Assembly: GCA_050633885.1 (NCBI GenBank)
Contig: JBOEHK010000001.1
Coordinates: forward strand, 806,001 to 870,000
Source: JAWSVE01 sp050633885
GTDB lineage: Bacteria > Pseudomonadota > Gammaproteobacteria > Pseudomonadales > Cellvibrionaceae
Length of the DNA stretch: 64,000 nt
Reading direction: 5' to 3'
Position 1 is the first letter of the stretch; every line of letters starts with the position of its first letter. This document shows, in pieces, positions 36,181-45,632 of the stretch. The notes beneath the pieces are model-generated. The model did not search any database, had not been told where the DNA came from, and saw only the letters and a list, made by a program, of their open reading frames with translations. A program made the position numbers and the translations under genes.

Positions 36181-36927
36181 TTAGATTTCCCAAGAGTCCA
36201 ATGCTAAAGCGTTTTTCCCATTCTCGTTGACATCGAATTTTAAACACCAAGCGTGAGAATCCCAGTCGCCTAATACGATTCTTTCTTTATCAATACCGAT
36301 CATTTCATGGCGTTTAGGACGATGAGTGTGTCCGTGTATTAATGTCGTGGCATTGTGTTCTTGTATTGCAGAAATAACAGCATCTTCACTCACATCCATA
36401 ATATCTTCAGCTTTTCTGCTGCTCATGGTTTTGCTTTGTTGGCGAAGTTGTTTGCCAAAAGCTCTTCGTTCTTCTAGAGACTGACTTAAAACCGAGTTCA
36501 TCCATTCTTGGCTGCGAGATTGTTGACGAAAACGTTGATATTCGATGTCGTTAGTGCAGAGTGTGTCGCCATGCATCAAGAGTATTCGGTGTTCATTTAT
36601 TTCTAGTAGAGTCGGATCATCTAAAAGTATAACGCCGCTGTTTGTTGCAAAATTTTCCCCAATTAAAAAATCGCGATTGCCTTTCATGAAGTAAACAGGG
36701 ATACCTTGTTCAGTAAAATGTTTTAATTTCTTTTGAACGTCGATAACAAAGGGATCATCGTCATCATCGCCTATCCATAATTCAAAAAAATCACCAAGAA
36801 TATAGAGCGCCTCTATTGCTTGGTTGTTTTCTTTTTTATGAATGAGTTGATCGAGGAATTGATAAAAGGCTTGGGTGGTTGAAGGGCGAGAAGCATCGAG
36901 GTGAAGATCAGAAATAAATAAAATCAC
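36181..36927 (-). CDS. lpxH: UDP-2,3-diacylglucosamine pyrophosphatase LpxH
   Basis: A 248-residue calcineurin-like phosphoesterase. Metal-ligand motifs are SDLHLD at the start, GDFFELW, GNRDF, HGDTLC and HGHTHRP, in the order typical of LpxH, which hydrolyses UDP-2,3-diacylglucosamine to lipid X in lipid A synthesis at the inner membrane. It follows ppiB on the same strand by 46 bases. The lpxH-ppiB pair divergent from glnS-cysS matches Pseudomonas synteny. Confidence 0.95.
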   Translation of the reverse strand: MILFISDLHLDASRPSTTQAFYQFLDQLIHKKENNQAIEALYILGDFFELWIGDDDDDPFVIDVQKKLKHFTEQGIPVYFMKGNRDFLIGENFATNSGVILLDDPTLLEINEHRILLMHGDTLCTNDIEYQRFRQQSRSQEWMNSVLSQSLEERRAFGKQLRQQSKTMSSRKAEDIMDVSEDAVISAIQEHNATTLIHGHTHRPKRHEMIGIDKERIVLGDWDSHAWCLKFDVNENGKNALALDSWEI

Positions 36928-36973
36928 AACGATGCCTTTCTAGAGAAAATGAGGGATGTTTGTTGGTGCCGAA

Positions 36974-37465
36974 TTAAGCAACAGTCACTTTTTCGATGAT
37001 GACTGGTTCAACAGGCACGTCTTGGTGGAAGCCAGCATTACCTGTGTCCACCGAACGGATTTTTTTCACGGTATCCATGCCATCTGTCACCCTGCCAAAT
37101 ACGCAATAGCCCCAGCCTTGCTGGTCTTTACTGGTGTGGTTCAGAAAATCATTATCTTTAATGTTGATGAAAAATTGAGCGGTCGCGCTGTGAGGATCCA
37201 TCGTTCTGGCCATAGCCAAAGTGCCCACATCATTTTTTAAGCCGTTGTCAGCTTCATTCTCGATGCTATCACCGGTTTCTTTCTCTTTCATGTCTGCATC
37301 CATTCCACCACCTTGGATCATAAAACCATCAATAACGCGGTGGAAAATGGTGCCTTCATAAAAGCCATCTTCGGCGTATTTTTGAAAGTTTGCAGCTGTT
37401 TTAGGCGCGTTTTCGTGGTCTAGTTCGATTGAGATGTCGCCATGGTTGGTATGAAGGGTGATCAT
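36974..37465 (-). CDS. ppiB: Peptidyl-prolyl cis-trans isomerase B (cyclophilin)
   Basis: A 163-residue cytoplasmic cyclophilin with FHRVIDGFMIQGGG, TLAMARTMDPHSATAQFFIN and YCVFGRVTDGMD, the catalytic core of PpiB, and no signal peptide. It speeds proline isomerisation during protein folding. The frame is open 45 codons upstream, but ATG at 37465 gives MITLHTNHGDI, the expected N-terminus, with GGAG six bases before it. It is upstream of lpxH and divergent from glnS. Confidence 0.96.
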   Translation of the reverse strand: MITLHTNHGDISIELDHENAPKTAANFQKYAEDGFYEGTIFHRVIDGFMIQGGGMDADMKEKETGDSIENEADNGLKNDVGTLAMARTMDPHSATAQFFINIKDNDFLNHTSKDQQGWGYCVFGRVTDGMDTVKKIRSVDTGNAGFHQDVPVEPVIIEKVTVA

Positions 37466-37534
37466 GTATCGCTCCAATTGATATGCAAGTAAAATTCTTG
37501 CGTATTTATGATGTAGGGTGGTCGAAGAGGAGGC

Positions 37535-37540
37535 TATAAT
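37535..37540 (+). promoter_or_regulatory. Likely -10 box of the glnS promoter
   Basis: A perfect TATAAT about 145 bases upstream of the glnS start. The -35 region at the expected distance is poor. Transcription from here would begin almost at the foot of the hairpin at 37549-37612. Confidence 0.5.
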
Positions 37541-37548
37541 ACCCAGTT

Positions 37549-37612
37549 CAAGAGGATTCTCAAGTACCGTGCCAATTGGCTTAAGTCGCTGGCTTGGCAC
37601 TTGAGAATCTTG
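37549..37612 (+). promoter_or_regulatory. Long hairpin at the predicted 5' end of the glnS transcript
   Basis: The left arm CAAGAGGATTCTCAAG (37549-37564) pairs with CTTGAGAATCTTG (37600-37612), allowing a two-base bulge. GTGCCAA (37569-37575) pairs with TTGGCAC (37594-37600). There is no T-run after it, so it is probably not a terminator. It may be a transcript-stabilising or regulatory leader. Confidence 0.6.
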
Positions 37613-37683
37613 TCTATATTTGTTCGATTCTCAACCAGAATCGTTACCTCAATTTAAGAATAGCTAAGAGTTGCCATCATCGA

Positions 37684-39384
37684 ATGACTGAAAATAAAGC
37701 CACAACTAACGAAGAACCCATTAAGCGCAAACATTTTATTGAGCAATTGATCGAAAGTGATTTGGCATCAGGAAAAATCACAAAAGTGGTGACGCGATTT
37801 CCGCCAGAGCCAAATGGTTACCTCCATATCGGGCATGCAAAATCAATTTGTTTAAATTTTGGCATGGCTGAAAAATTCGGTGGTGATTGTCAATTACGAT
37901 TTGATGATACAAACCCAGCAAAAGAAGATCAGGAATTTGTTGAATCGATCCAAGAAGATATTCGATGGTTAGGTTTCCAGTGGTCTGGTGATGTTCGTTA
38001 TACATCCAATTATTTTGATCAGCTCTATCAATGGGCTATTGATCTGATTAATAACGGTGACGCTTACGTTTGTGATCTTTCTGCTGATGAAGCGAGAGAG
38101 TATCGCGGAACCTTAAAAGAGCCAGGAAAGAACAGCCCTTATCGCGATCGTTCTGCTGAAGAAAGTTTAGCGTTACTTGAAAAAATGCGAGTAGGTGAAC
38201 TAGAAGAGGGGAGTTGTTCTCTTCGGGCGAAAATTGATATGGCATCGCCAAATATTAATTTACGAGACCCGATTATTTATCGCATCAAAAAAGCGATACA
38301 TCATCAAACCGGAGATAAATGGAATATTTATCCTTCGTACGATTTTGCACATGGACAAAGTGATTCGATAGAAGGTGTAACGCATTCTTTATGTACGTTA
38401 GAGTTTGAAGATCATCGACCTTTGTATGAATGGTTTTTATCCCATTTAGAGACACCGGGAAATCCTAAGCAAACAGAATTTTCACGGCTGAATCCTAATT
38501 ACACCATCACCAGTAAACGAAAATTAAAACAACTGGTTGATGAAAAACATGTTGAAGGTTGGGATGATCCAAGAATGCCAACCATTTCGGGTTTACGTCG
38601 TCGCGGTTATACGCCAGCGTCAATCAGAAATTTTTGTGAAGCTGCTGGTGTCACACGCTCATTAGGCGTTACCGATGTGGGTATGCTCGAATATGAAATT
38701 AGACATGACCTTGATAAAAATGCACCGCGTGCAATGTGTGTGCTTAACCCAATTAAATTAGTGCTAACCAATTATCCCGACGATAAAGAAGAGTTTGTTA
38801 CAGCCCCTGGCCATCCTAATCGAGATGATTTGGGTGAAAGAAAATTACCTTTCGGAAAAGAAATTTATATTGAAGCAGAAGATTTTCGAGAAGAGGCTAA
38901 CAAAAAATATAAACGTTTGGTTTTAGGAAAAAAAGTACGTTTGAGAAATGCTTATGTGGTTCAAGCTGATAGTGTTATTAAAGACAGCGATGGCAATGTG
39001 ACCGAAGTGCATTGCACTTGTGATATGGATACGCTGGGAAATAATCCTGCAGACGGAATAAAACCAAAAGGTGTTATTCATTGGGTCAGTGCGGATAATC
39101 ATTTGAAATGCCAAGTGCGTTTATATGATCGACTGTTTACTGAAGAAGCACCTGATGCCGGCGGAAAAGATTTTTTGCAAACGATCAACTCAGAGAGTTT
39201 AAAAATAATAGACAATTGTTGTGCGGAAATTTCTTTGAAGACTGCAACACTGAACAATCGTTTTCAATTTGAACGTGAAGGGTATTTTTGTTTAGATAGT
39301 GAGCATACATCAAAAGAGCTTCCTGTTTTCAATAGAACCATTGGATTGCGAGATAGCTGGGGAAAAACTGAATCTAACGGATGA
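37684..39384 (+). CDS. glnS: Glutaminyl-tRNA synthetase
   Basis: A 566-residue class I synthetase. It has RFPPEPNGYLHIGHAKS with the HIGH motif (residues ~40-55), FDDTNPAKEDQEF, SYDFAHGQSDSIEGVTHSLCTLEFEDHRPLYEW, and the KMSKS-equivalent ITSKRKL, followed by the anticodon-binding beta-barrels. It charges tRNA-Gln. The frame is open 30 codons upstream, but that segment overlaps the leader hairpin and is not conserved; ATG at 37684 gives the usual length. cysS follows after ~100 bases on the same strand. Confidence 0.96.
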   Translation: MTENKATTNEEPIKRKHFIEQLIESDLASGKITKVVTRFPPEPNGYLHIGHAKSICLNFGMAEKFGGDCQLRFDDTNPAKEDQEFVESIQEDIRWLGFQWSGDVRYTSNYFDQLYQWAIDLINNGDAYVCDLSADEAREYRGTLKEPGKNSPYRDRSAEESLALLEKMRVGELEEGSCSLRAKIDMASPNINLRDPIIYRIKKAIHHQTGDKWNIYPSYDFAHGQSDSIEGVTHSLCTLEFEDHRPLYEWFLSHLETPGNPKQTEFSRLNPNYTITSKRKLKQLVDEKHVEGWDDPRMPTISGLRRRGYTPASIRNFCEAAGVTRSLGVTDVGMLEYEIRHDLDKNAPRAMCVLNPIKLVLTNYPDDKEEFVTAPGHPNRDDLGERKLPFGKEIYIEAEDFREEANKKYKRLVLGKKVRLRNAYVVQADSVIKDSDGNVTEVHCTCDMDTLGNNPADGIKPKGVIHWVSADNHLKCQVRLYDRLFTEEAPDAGGKDFLQTINSESLKIIDNCCAEISLKTATLNNRFQFEREGYFCLDSEHTSKELPVFNRTIGLRDSWGKTESNG

Positions 39385-39481
39385 AATTAACTCTAACTGA
39401 GTTTTAATATTTTTTACAAAAAACATTTATTACAAGAAACATTCAATATTGATCAATAAACGGATATAAAAAGATAAGAAT

Positions 39482-40861
39482 ATGTCGCTAACTATTTACA
39501 ACACAGAAACACGTCAAAAAGAAACGTTTGAGCCCATTGATCCCAACCGCGTCACTATGTATGTGTGCGGACCCACTGTTTATAATTTTGCGCATATCGG
39601 TAATGCGCGTCCTGTTGTTGTGTTTGATATTTTTTATCGATTATTGCAAACCATTTACGATAATGTTGTTTACGCAAGAAATATCACGGATATCGACGAT
39701 AAAATTATGGCATCTGCAAAAGCCGAAGGTGTCGATATTAAAACGATTTCTGATCGATACGAAAAAGCTTACAATGAAGACATGGGTGCGTTGAATACAT
39801 TGCCTCCCACTTTAACGCCTCATGCAACGGATCATTTAAAAGAAATGATTGCGATGATGGAAATGCTAGTTGCCAAAAAACATGCTTATGTGGCCGAAGA
39901 TCATGTCATGTTTTCTGTTGAGTCGATGCCGGAGTATGGGAAATTATCAAATAGAAATTTAGATGATATGTTAGCGGGTGCCCGTGTTGAAGTGGCTGGT
40001 TACAAAAAACACCCCGGCGATTTTGTTTTATGGAAACCGTCAAAAGACGATGAGCCAGGCTGGGACAGCCCATGGGGAAGAGGACGTCCCGGTTGGCATA
40101 CTGAGTGTGTCGTTATGATTGAATCGCATTTAGGAAATAGCATCGATGTCCATGGTGGCGGCAAAGATTTAATTTTTCCGCACCATGAAAATGAATTGGC
40201 ACAAAGTCATTGCGCGCATGATGGTGCTCAATATGTTCGCTATTGGATGCATAACGCCTTCATGAATATTGATGGTGAGAAAATGTCGAAATCTCTTGGC
40301 AACTTCAAAACAGTGAGGGATTTACGTGGGCAATTTAATCCAGAAACTTTGCGCTTTGCGATTATGTCAGCACATTATCGCTCCACTTTAGATTTCTCAA
40401 AAGATCTACTGGATCAAGCTAAATCTAGTTTAGACAGCTTGTATAACGCATTGCGGGATGTAACTGATGTTGTAGCCGATAATTCTGTCGATGTAAAAAA
40501 TACAAAGGTTTATGCTGCACTTTTAGATGATATCAACACACCTATCGCTATCAGTGAGTTACATGCGCTTGCAAAACAGTTGAATAAAGCAACGGATGAA
40601 GAAAAACCAAGATTAAAAGCCGAACTGATTAAGTCAGCAGAGCTATTAGGTTTGTTGTTCCAAGACCCGGAAGAATGGTTTACCGCATCAAGTGATGATA
40701 GTGCTATTTCTGAAGAAGAAATCGTTGTGCTAATTGCTGAACGTGACCAAGCAAAGAAGGATAAAAACTACGCCCGTGCTGATGAAGTACGTGAACAATT
40801 AAAATCGCAAGGTGTTGTACTTGAAGATAGCCGAGACGGTACTCAGTGGCGTCGTGAATAA
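39482..40861 (+). CDS. cysS: Cysteinyl-tRNA synthetase
   Basis: A 459-residue class I synthetase. MYVCGPTVYNFAHIGNAR has the HIGH motif and the first zinc cysteine; GWHTECVVM and DLIFPHHENELAQS hold the other zinc ligands; GEKMSKSLGNF (residues ~265-275) is the KMSKS loop. The C-terminal helical domain recognises the anticodon. It charges tRNA-Cys in the cytoplasm. It follows glnS, the same gene order as in Pseudomonas. Confidence 0.97.
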   Translation: MSLTIYNTETRQKETFEPIDPNRVTMYVCGPTVYNFAHIGNARPVVVFDIFYRLLQTIYDNVVYARNITDIDDKIMASAKAEGVDIKTISDRYEKAYNEDMGALNTLPPTLTPHATDHLKEMIAMMEMLVAKKHAYVAEDHVMFSVESMPEYGKLSNRNLDDMLAGARVEVAGYKKHPGDFVLWKPSKDDEPGWDSPWGRGRPGWHTECVVMIESHLGNSIDVHGGGKDLIFPHHENELAQSHCAHDGAQYVRYWMHNAFMNIDGEKMSKSLGNFKTVRDLRGQFNPETLRFAIMSAHYRSTLDFSKDLLDQAKSSLDSLYNALRDVTDVVADNSVDVKNTKVYAALLDDINTPIAISELHALAKQLNKATDEEKPRLKAELIKSAELLGLLFQDPEEWFTASSDDSAISEEEIVVLIAERDQAKKDKNYARADEVREQLKSQGVVLEDSRDGTQWRRE

Positions 40862-40921
40862 TAATTTTTACATGAGCGAAATGATAAAACCGATAAAAAC
40901 AAATTAATTAATGAGGTAATG

Positions 40922-41893
40922 ATGAGTTATAGCGTTGAACAAAGATTCCGTCGATTACGAAAGACGCCGGCCATTCGAGATTTGGTAAGAGAAACTCATG
41001 TATCAACCGATGATTTAATCTTACCGATATTTGTGGAAGAAGGCATAAACGAAAGCCTTGAACTTTCTACGATGCCCGGTGTTTTTCGCTATCCAGAGTC
41101 TGAGTTACCTGATGTGATTAGACGCGTTTGGAGCAAAGGGATAAAGGCGGTGATGTTGTTTGGTGTCTCTCATCATAAAGATTCCATCGGTAGTGATTCA
41201 TGGGATAGCGATGGACTCATGGCTCGCATAATAAACATTGCAAAAAAAGCACAACCCGAGATGTTAGTGATCTCTGATAATTGCTTTTGCGAATACACCG
41301 ATCATGGCCATTGTGGTGTTGTAGTGGATGGTGATGTTCACAATGATCAAACATTGGATAATCTTCAAAAACAGACAGTAGTCGCTGCAAAGGCGGGCGC
41401 AGACATCATCTCTCCATCAGGTATGATGGATGGAATGATTGCCGCATTACGCAATGCACTTGACGACAACGGTTTTTATGATATTCCTATCATGTCGTAT
41501 TCCACAAAATTTGCTTCCGCATTTTATGGGCCGTTCCGCGATGCAGTCGACGTCCATCTAAAAGGTACTCGTGACAGTTATCAATTAGATAAAGCGAATG
41601 GTCGCGAAGCCTTAGCTGAGTCAATGCAAGATGAATTAGAAGGTGCTGATATCTTAATGGTCAAACCGGCAACGGTTTATTTGGATGTTGTTGCCAATAT
41701 TCGAGAGAATACAGAAAAGCCCATCGCGGTCTATCATGTGAGTGGTGAGTACGCGATGATTAAAATCGCCGCAAAAAATAACGCCATTGATGAAAGAGCA
41801 GTGGTCATGGAAACCATGATTGCGTTTAAGCGCGCAGGTGCAAATTTAATTTTGACCTATTTTGCAGAAGATATAGCTGATTGGCTTTCATAA
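40922..41893 (+). CDS. hemB: Delta-aminolevulinic acid dehydratase (porphobilinogen synthase)
   Basis: A 323-residue enzyme that joins two 5-aminolevulinate molecules to porphobilinogen in heme and siroheme synthesis. Active-site lysines are in SYSTKFASAFYGPFRDA and DILMVKPATVYLD. CFCEYTDHGHCG keeps the cysteines of the zinc-using form. GAGG is five bases before ATG 40922; the ATG three bases earlier is too close. Its product feeds siroheme for the sulfite reductase and heme for the cytochromes seen elsewhere in the window. Confidence 0.96.
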   Translation: MSYSVEQRFRRLRKTPAIRDLVRETHVSTDDLILPIFVEEGINESLELSTMPGVFRYPESELPDVIRRVWSKGIKAVMLFGVSHHKDSIGSDSWDSDGLMARIINIAKKAQPEMLVISDNCFCEYTDHGHCGVVVDGDVHNDQTLDNLQKQTVVAAKAGADIISPSGMMDGMIAALRNALDDNGFYDIPIMSYSTKFASAFYGPFRDAVDVHLKGTRDSYQLDKANGREALAESMQDELEGADILMVKPATVYLDVVANIRENTEKPIAVYHVSGEYAMIKIAAKNNAIDERAVVMETMIAFKRAGANLILTYFAEDIADWLS

Positions 41894-42031
41894 GTATTTA
41901 TAGTTATTCATTGTGTTGAGGCGATTGAGTTCATCTTTTACTGAACTTGTCTCTAAATCAATGAAGTCAACAAATGAAGTTTAACAAAGTTAACAGAAGT
42001 TAAAAAACGATAGAAATAAAGAAGATCTACT

Positions 42032-42469
42032 ATGGCTCAAGCATCAAAACCTTTATCTAATTATCCTTTTCAATTCGAAATTCATACCCGTTACGACGAC
42101 CTTGACACACAAAAGCATGTCAATAATGTCGCTGTTGCTAATTTACATCAAGAGGCTCGTGTGCAATTTCATCGTGAAGCATTTAGGGAGTTTCGCCAAA
42201 AACATGGCAAGACAGTATTATTTAGAACTGTTTTGGCAAATATAGAAATTACGTATTTACGAGAAACTCATTATCCTTATCCTGTTGTTGCTGGTGTTGG
42301 GATAGAGAGAGTTGGTAATAGCTCCTACAGTATTGGAGTTTCGATGTACCAGAATGATGAATGTGTGGGAACATCGAAAGCGGTCTTAGTTTTTGTAAAA
42401 GATGGACATGGAATTCAAATGCCGGAAGAGATTCGAGAAACATTGAATCTGAATTTGATAAAAGAATAA
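42032..42469 (+). CDS. Hotdog-fold acyl-CoA thioesterase
   Basis: A 145-residue single-hotdog protein of the YbgC/4-hydroxybenzoyl-CoA thioesterase type. HTRYDDLDTQKHVNNVAVANLHQEAR carries the catalytic aspartate, and ITYLRETHYPYPVVAGVGIERVGNSSYS follows the usual strand pattern. It hydrolyses an acyl-CoA of unknown chain. Standalone, 138 bases after hemB. Confidence 0.85.
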   Translation: MAQASKPLSNYPFQFEIHTRYDDLDTQKHVNNVAVANLHQEARVQFHREAFREFRQKHGKTVLFRTVLANIEITYLRETHYPYPVVAGVGIERVGNSSYSIGVSMYQNDECVGTSKAVLVFVKDGHGIQMPEEIRETLNLNLIKE

Positions 42470-42511
42470 TCAATGATTGATGGAAGTTAGCCATACAACA
42501 AGTTTACGGTT

Positions 42512-42826
42512 ATGAATCAAAACGATAAAAATATTCAAGATCAAGAGCTGTTTCAAAAAATTAATCGCGAGACAGCTAAAATTTCTTGGGAGGAATTGCA
42601 ACCACACTACGAAAGCGGTGCACTGGTTTATGTTGAGCCTTCGACAGATTTAATTAAGGTCGCGATAGAATTTAGCAAAGACAATAAACAACAGGTTGAA
42701 GAATGGTTAACTTTAGGTGCCGTTTGCCGTGTCACTGAAAAGCAAGCTGAGTTATGGAGTCATCATAATCAGGATTTTTGGGCATCCGTTATAGCACCAT
42801 GGATTTTGATTCAGCCGGTCAAATAA
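42512..42826 (+). CDS. DUF2288 family protein
   Basis: A 104-residue soluble protein. The core reads KINRETAKISWEELQPHYESGALVYV and VEEWLTLGAVCRVTEKQAELW, then FWASVIAPWILIQ, matching DUF2288. Function is unknown. It sits 42 bases after the thioesterase gene and 26 bases before a GST gene, all on one strand, so these probably form a transcript. Confidence 0.88.
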   Translation: MNQNDKNIQDQELFQKINRETAKISWEELQPHYESGALVYVEPSTDLIKVAIEFSKDNKQQVEEWLTLGAVCRVTEKQAELWSHHNQDFWASVIAPWILIQPVK

Positions 42827-42852
42827 CTTTATTATAAATATTAAGGATTACT

Positions 42853-43503
42853 ATGTTAAAAGTTTACGGTATGCCATTAAGCAATTATTTTTCTATGTTG
42901 AAAAATGGTTTGATAGAGCGTGGAATAGAGTTTGAAGAAGTACTAGCTAATCCAAGCCAAAAGCCAGAAATGTTAGCGAATAGCCCATTAGGTAAAGTGC
43001 CTTATATTGAAACAGAAGAGGGTTTTTTATCTGAAACAGCGGTTATTATTGATTATTTAGAAGAAAAATATAAAGGCGCTTCGCTTTACCCTGCGGATGA
43101 GTTTCAACGTGCTAAAGTTCGAGAGCTAATGAGAATAGTTGAGCATTATATTGAAACGCCTGCGCACAGTATGTTGGGTTTATTCTTTGGTCGAGATGTA
43201 CCACAAGAAGTAAGAGATCACTTCGAGCCATTAATTAATCGTGGTATTGCTGCATTTCAAGCATTGGCAAAACCTTCTCCTTACTTGATGGGTGAAGAAT
43301 TAACCCACGCAGATATTTTTGCCTACTGGTCGCTTTCTTTAGCGCAAAGCATTATGAAGATGGCTTATAAAAGAGATTTAGCGGCTGAGATCCCTTGGTT
43401 GGCTGATTGGCAAAAAACTATGTTAGGTCGTGAGTCTACTTCAAGCTTAGCGGCGGCTACAAAAGCAGCTCAACAAGCCATGGCAGCAGCAGCTAAACAA
43501 TAA
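42853..43503 (+). CDS. Glutathione S-transferase family protein
   Basis: A 216-residue cytoplasmic GST-fold protein. The thioredoxin-like N-terminal domain has MPLSNYFSMLKNGLIERG, then LGKVPYIETEEGFLSETAVIIDYLEEKY, the usual glutathione-site ESxAI region; the helical C-terminal domain follows from ~90. It ends in an alanine-rich tail. A tyrosine, asparagine or serine near residue 10-12 may be the catalytic position. The substrate is unknown. Unlike the GST-like gene at 32900, it has no export signal. Confidence 0.88.
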   Translation: MLKVYGMPLSNYFSMLKNGLIERGIEFEEVLANPSQKPEMLANSPLGKVPYIETEEGFLSETAVIIDYLEEKYKGASLYPADEFQRAKVRELMRIVEHYIETPAHSMLGLFFGRDVPQEVRDHFEPLINRGIAAFQALAKPSPYLMGEELTHADIFAYWSLSLAQSIMKMAYKRDLAAEIPWLADWQKTMLGRESTSSLAAATKAAQQAMAAAAKQ

Positions 43504-43508
43504 TTTAT

Positions 43509-44201
43509 ATGAAGCTTTTTTGTTTTCAAAGAATACAGTTTAGGAAAAAGCGATCAGTTTATTTGGTCGCTTTTTTCTTCTGTTTGTTTTTTGGCCCCTT
43601 TGCTAGCGCCGAAGAAAAGAAAGTTGTCATCGGCAAGTTTTCCTCAGGCCATTTTTCTGATTGGAAAGAAGAGAAGTTTTCAGGAAAGACTGAATATCTC
43701 ATCGTTAATGAAAATGGTACTAATGTTTTACAAGGCAGTAGCAAAGATAGCGCATCAGGTCTGGGTAAAGAAAAACGAATTGATTTGTGGCAAACGCCAA
43801 TTTTACATTGGCGTTGGAAGATCGAAAATCGTTTACCTGTGAGAAATGAAACGACAAAAGAGGGCGATGATTACCCTGTTCGCCTTTATGTGGTCATAGA
43901 CGGCGGTTTACGGTTTTGGAAAAGCAAGGCGGTGAATTATGTCTGGAGTAGAGGTGTAGCAAAAGGTTCTGCTTGGCCAAATGCCTTTGCTAAAAAGAAT
44001 GTGGTGATGCTTTCATTGCGAGATGCCACGGATAAAACGGGTGTTTGGTATGAAGAAAAGCGAAATATTTTAAAAGATTTACAGAAATATATTGATCCTA
44101 GTATTCGTTATATCGACGGCATCGCTTTAATGACTGATACCGATAATACAAACAGTTTTGCTAATGGCTTTTATGGTGATATTTATTTCACGGCCATGTA
44201 A
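43509..44201 (+). CDS. DUF3047 family exported protein
   Basis: A 230-residue protein with a basic N-terminus, signal peptide (SVYLVAFFFCLFFGPFASA, cleavage near residue 34) and a DUF3047 domain: HWRWKIENRLP, DYPVRLYVVIDGG, VNYVWSR and YIDGIALMTDTDNT. Function is unknown; the domain looks like a beta-rich carbohydrate-binding or periplasmic fold. It starts six bases after the GST stop and converges on the next gene with only six bases between them. Confidence 0.85.
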   Translation: MKLFCFQRIQFRKKRSVYLVAFFFCLFFGPFASAEEKKVVIGKFSSGHFSDWKEEKFSGKTEYLIVNENGTNVLQGSSKDSASGLGKEKRIDLWQTPILHWRWKIENRLPVRNETTKEGDDYPVRLYVVIDGGLRFWKSKAVNYVWSRGVAKGSAWPNAFAKKNVVMLSLRDATDKTGVWYEEKRNILKDLQKYIDPSIRYIDGIALMTDTDNTNSFANGFYGDIYFTAM

Positions 44202-44207
44202 TATCGA

Positions 44208-44792
44208 CTAAAATTTTTCTGAATCTGAAAAATGAGGTTTGGCCGACCAAGCTTGATTGTAAATTGTTTGTCTCATTTTCTTTATTTTACTTAATGTAAA
44301 AAAAACATAACTGCAAGCTCCCGCAAAACAAATGAATACTAAAGCAATAAATTCATATAATTTTGTGTCAAACCACTCTTTGTTGACCCATAAGATAAGA
44401 GCCATACCGATAATAATCGGGGCATTGAATAAAATGTTTAAAATAAGGTCGTTTTGTTTTCTTATTTTTGGGTTGATAGAGCACCAGGGATCAGTTTCAA
44501 CATGATAACTGGGTAGGTGGCCATCTAAATTTCCGATGTGTTCACACCAGCGGCAAAAATTGTGTAAGTTTCCAATCATTTCTTCATGCATCTTAACGAG
44601 AATGGCACAGGTAACTGCTGAAGGAATAATTAACCAGCATAACTTTGCATAATTTGCATTTGATAAAGCAAACCCCAGTATTGGGTATGCCATTGCAGCA
44701 TAAATTGAAATGACATTTTGCCGCGCGCCTATTCTTGTGGAGATTTCGCTCCATGCGCCAGTGTATCTAGCATCTAGACTTGTTTTTTCCAT
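44208..44792 (-). CDS. Hypothetical membrane protein, about four helices
   Basis: A 194-residue protein with hydrophobic segments near residues 29-45, 50-66, 122-138 and 148-168. A cysteine-containing loop (HNFCRWCEHIGNL...WCSINPK) lies between the second and third helices. I do not recognise the family. No export signal beyond the helices. It stands alone on the reverse strand, downstream of a dienelactone hydrolase gene, and converges with the DUF3047 gene. Confidence 0.7.
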   Translation of the reverse strand: MEKTSLDARYTGAWSEISTRIGARQNVISIYAAMAYPILGFALSNANYAKLCWLIIPSAVTCAILVKMHEEMIGNLHNFCRWCEHIGNLDGHLPSYHVETDPWCSINPKIRKQNDLILNILFNAPIIIGMALILWVNKEWFDTKLYEFIALVFICFAGACSYVFFTLSKIKKMRQTIYNQAWSAKPHFSDSEKF

Positions 44793-44868
44793 CGGTGGAT
44801 CGCTTTTATATTTTAAAGTTCATTTACTTTTAAGTTTACTGGCTGTATGCGTTGAGAGCTTTTTGAGA

Positions 44869-45576
44869 TTATAAAATTTCTGTTAAAAAATGCTTTAATG
44901 TTTCCCATGAGCGTCTATTTCCACTTTCACTAAACACAGTCCCTGCAGCAGGGTCTTGGGCAGCAGGGTTTGTAAATGCGTGATAGGTTAATCCATAAGA
45001 ATGAATTTGCCAATCAACACCGGCATCATTCATTTCTTTTGCAAGTTTGTTGATTTCTTCTGGTGGAACCATTGGGTCGTCGTAACCGTGGAAGGCGATA
45101 ATTTTGGCTTTGATCAATTCGTTAGCCAATTTTTCGGGTGGGTTGAAAAAGCCATGAAAACTCGCCACGCCTTTTACTGGCGCTCCGCTTCTCGCTAAAT
45201 CTAAAACACACAGTCCGCCAAAACAATAACCGATAGCTGCAATCTTGTTTTCATCAACGGCTTCAAGAGATTGAGAGGCTTTTAATCCTGCTTTAATACG
45301 ATGTCTTAACAGCGCTCTATCTTCTGTCAGTGTCGACATCAGTTTTTGATTTTCTTCTAAAGTGTTTCCGCGAATACCTTTGCCGTACATGTCAATCGCA
45401 AAAGCGTTGTATCCAAGCGCCGAAATCTCTTCGGCCTTTTGTTTTTCAAAGCCACTGAGCCCGCTCCATGCATGACTGATTAAAACGGTAGGGCGTGGTG
45501 TTTTGTTGTCGTGTGATACGAGATAACCTTCAAAAAAATTTCCATCTATCGTGTATTCAATTAATTCTTTATTCAT
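44869..45576 (-). CDS. Dienelactone hydrolase family protein
   Basis: A 235-residue alpha/beta hydrolase. The cysteine nucleophile is at residue ~118 in the elbow IGYCFGG, the aspartate is likely in GYDDPMV, and the histidine in TYHAFTNP. Family members hydrolyse dienelactone in aromatic degradation, but most genomic homologues have unknown substrates. ATG at 45576 is chosen for its GAGGAAGG ribosome site; a TTG four codons earlier lies in that site. Confidence 0.88.
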   Translation of the reverse strand: MNKELIEYTIDGNFFEGYLVSHDNKTPRPTVLISHAWSGLSGFEKQKAEEISALGYNAFAIDMYGKGIRGNTLEENQKLMSTLTEDRALLRHRIKAGLKASQSLEAVDENKIAAIGYCFGGLCVLDLARSGAPVKGVASFHGFFNPPEKLANELIKAKIIAFHGYDDPMVPPEEINKLAKEMNDAGVDWQIHSYGLTYHAFTNPAAQDPAAGTVFSESGNRRSWETLKHFLTEIL

Positions 45577-45632
45577 TTCCTTCCTCAATTATATTTTGGA
45601 ATAATTTTTCGGGGTTAATGTATAGAAGATTT

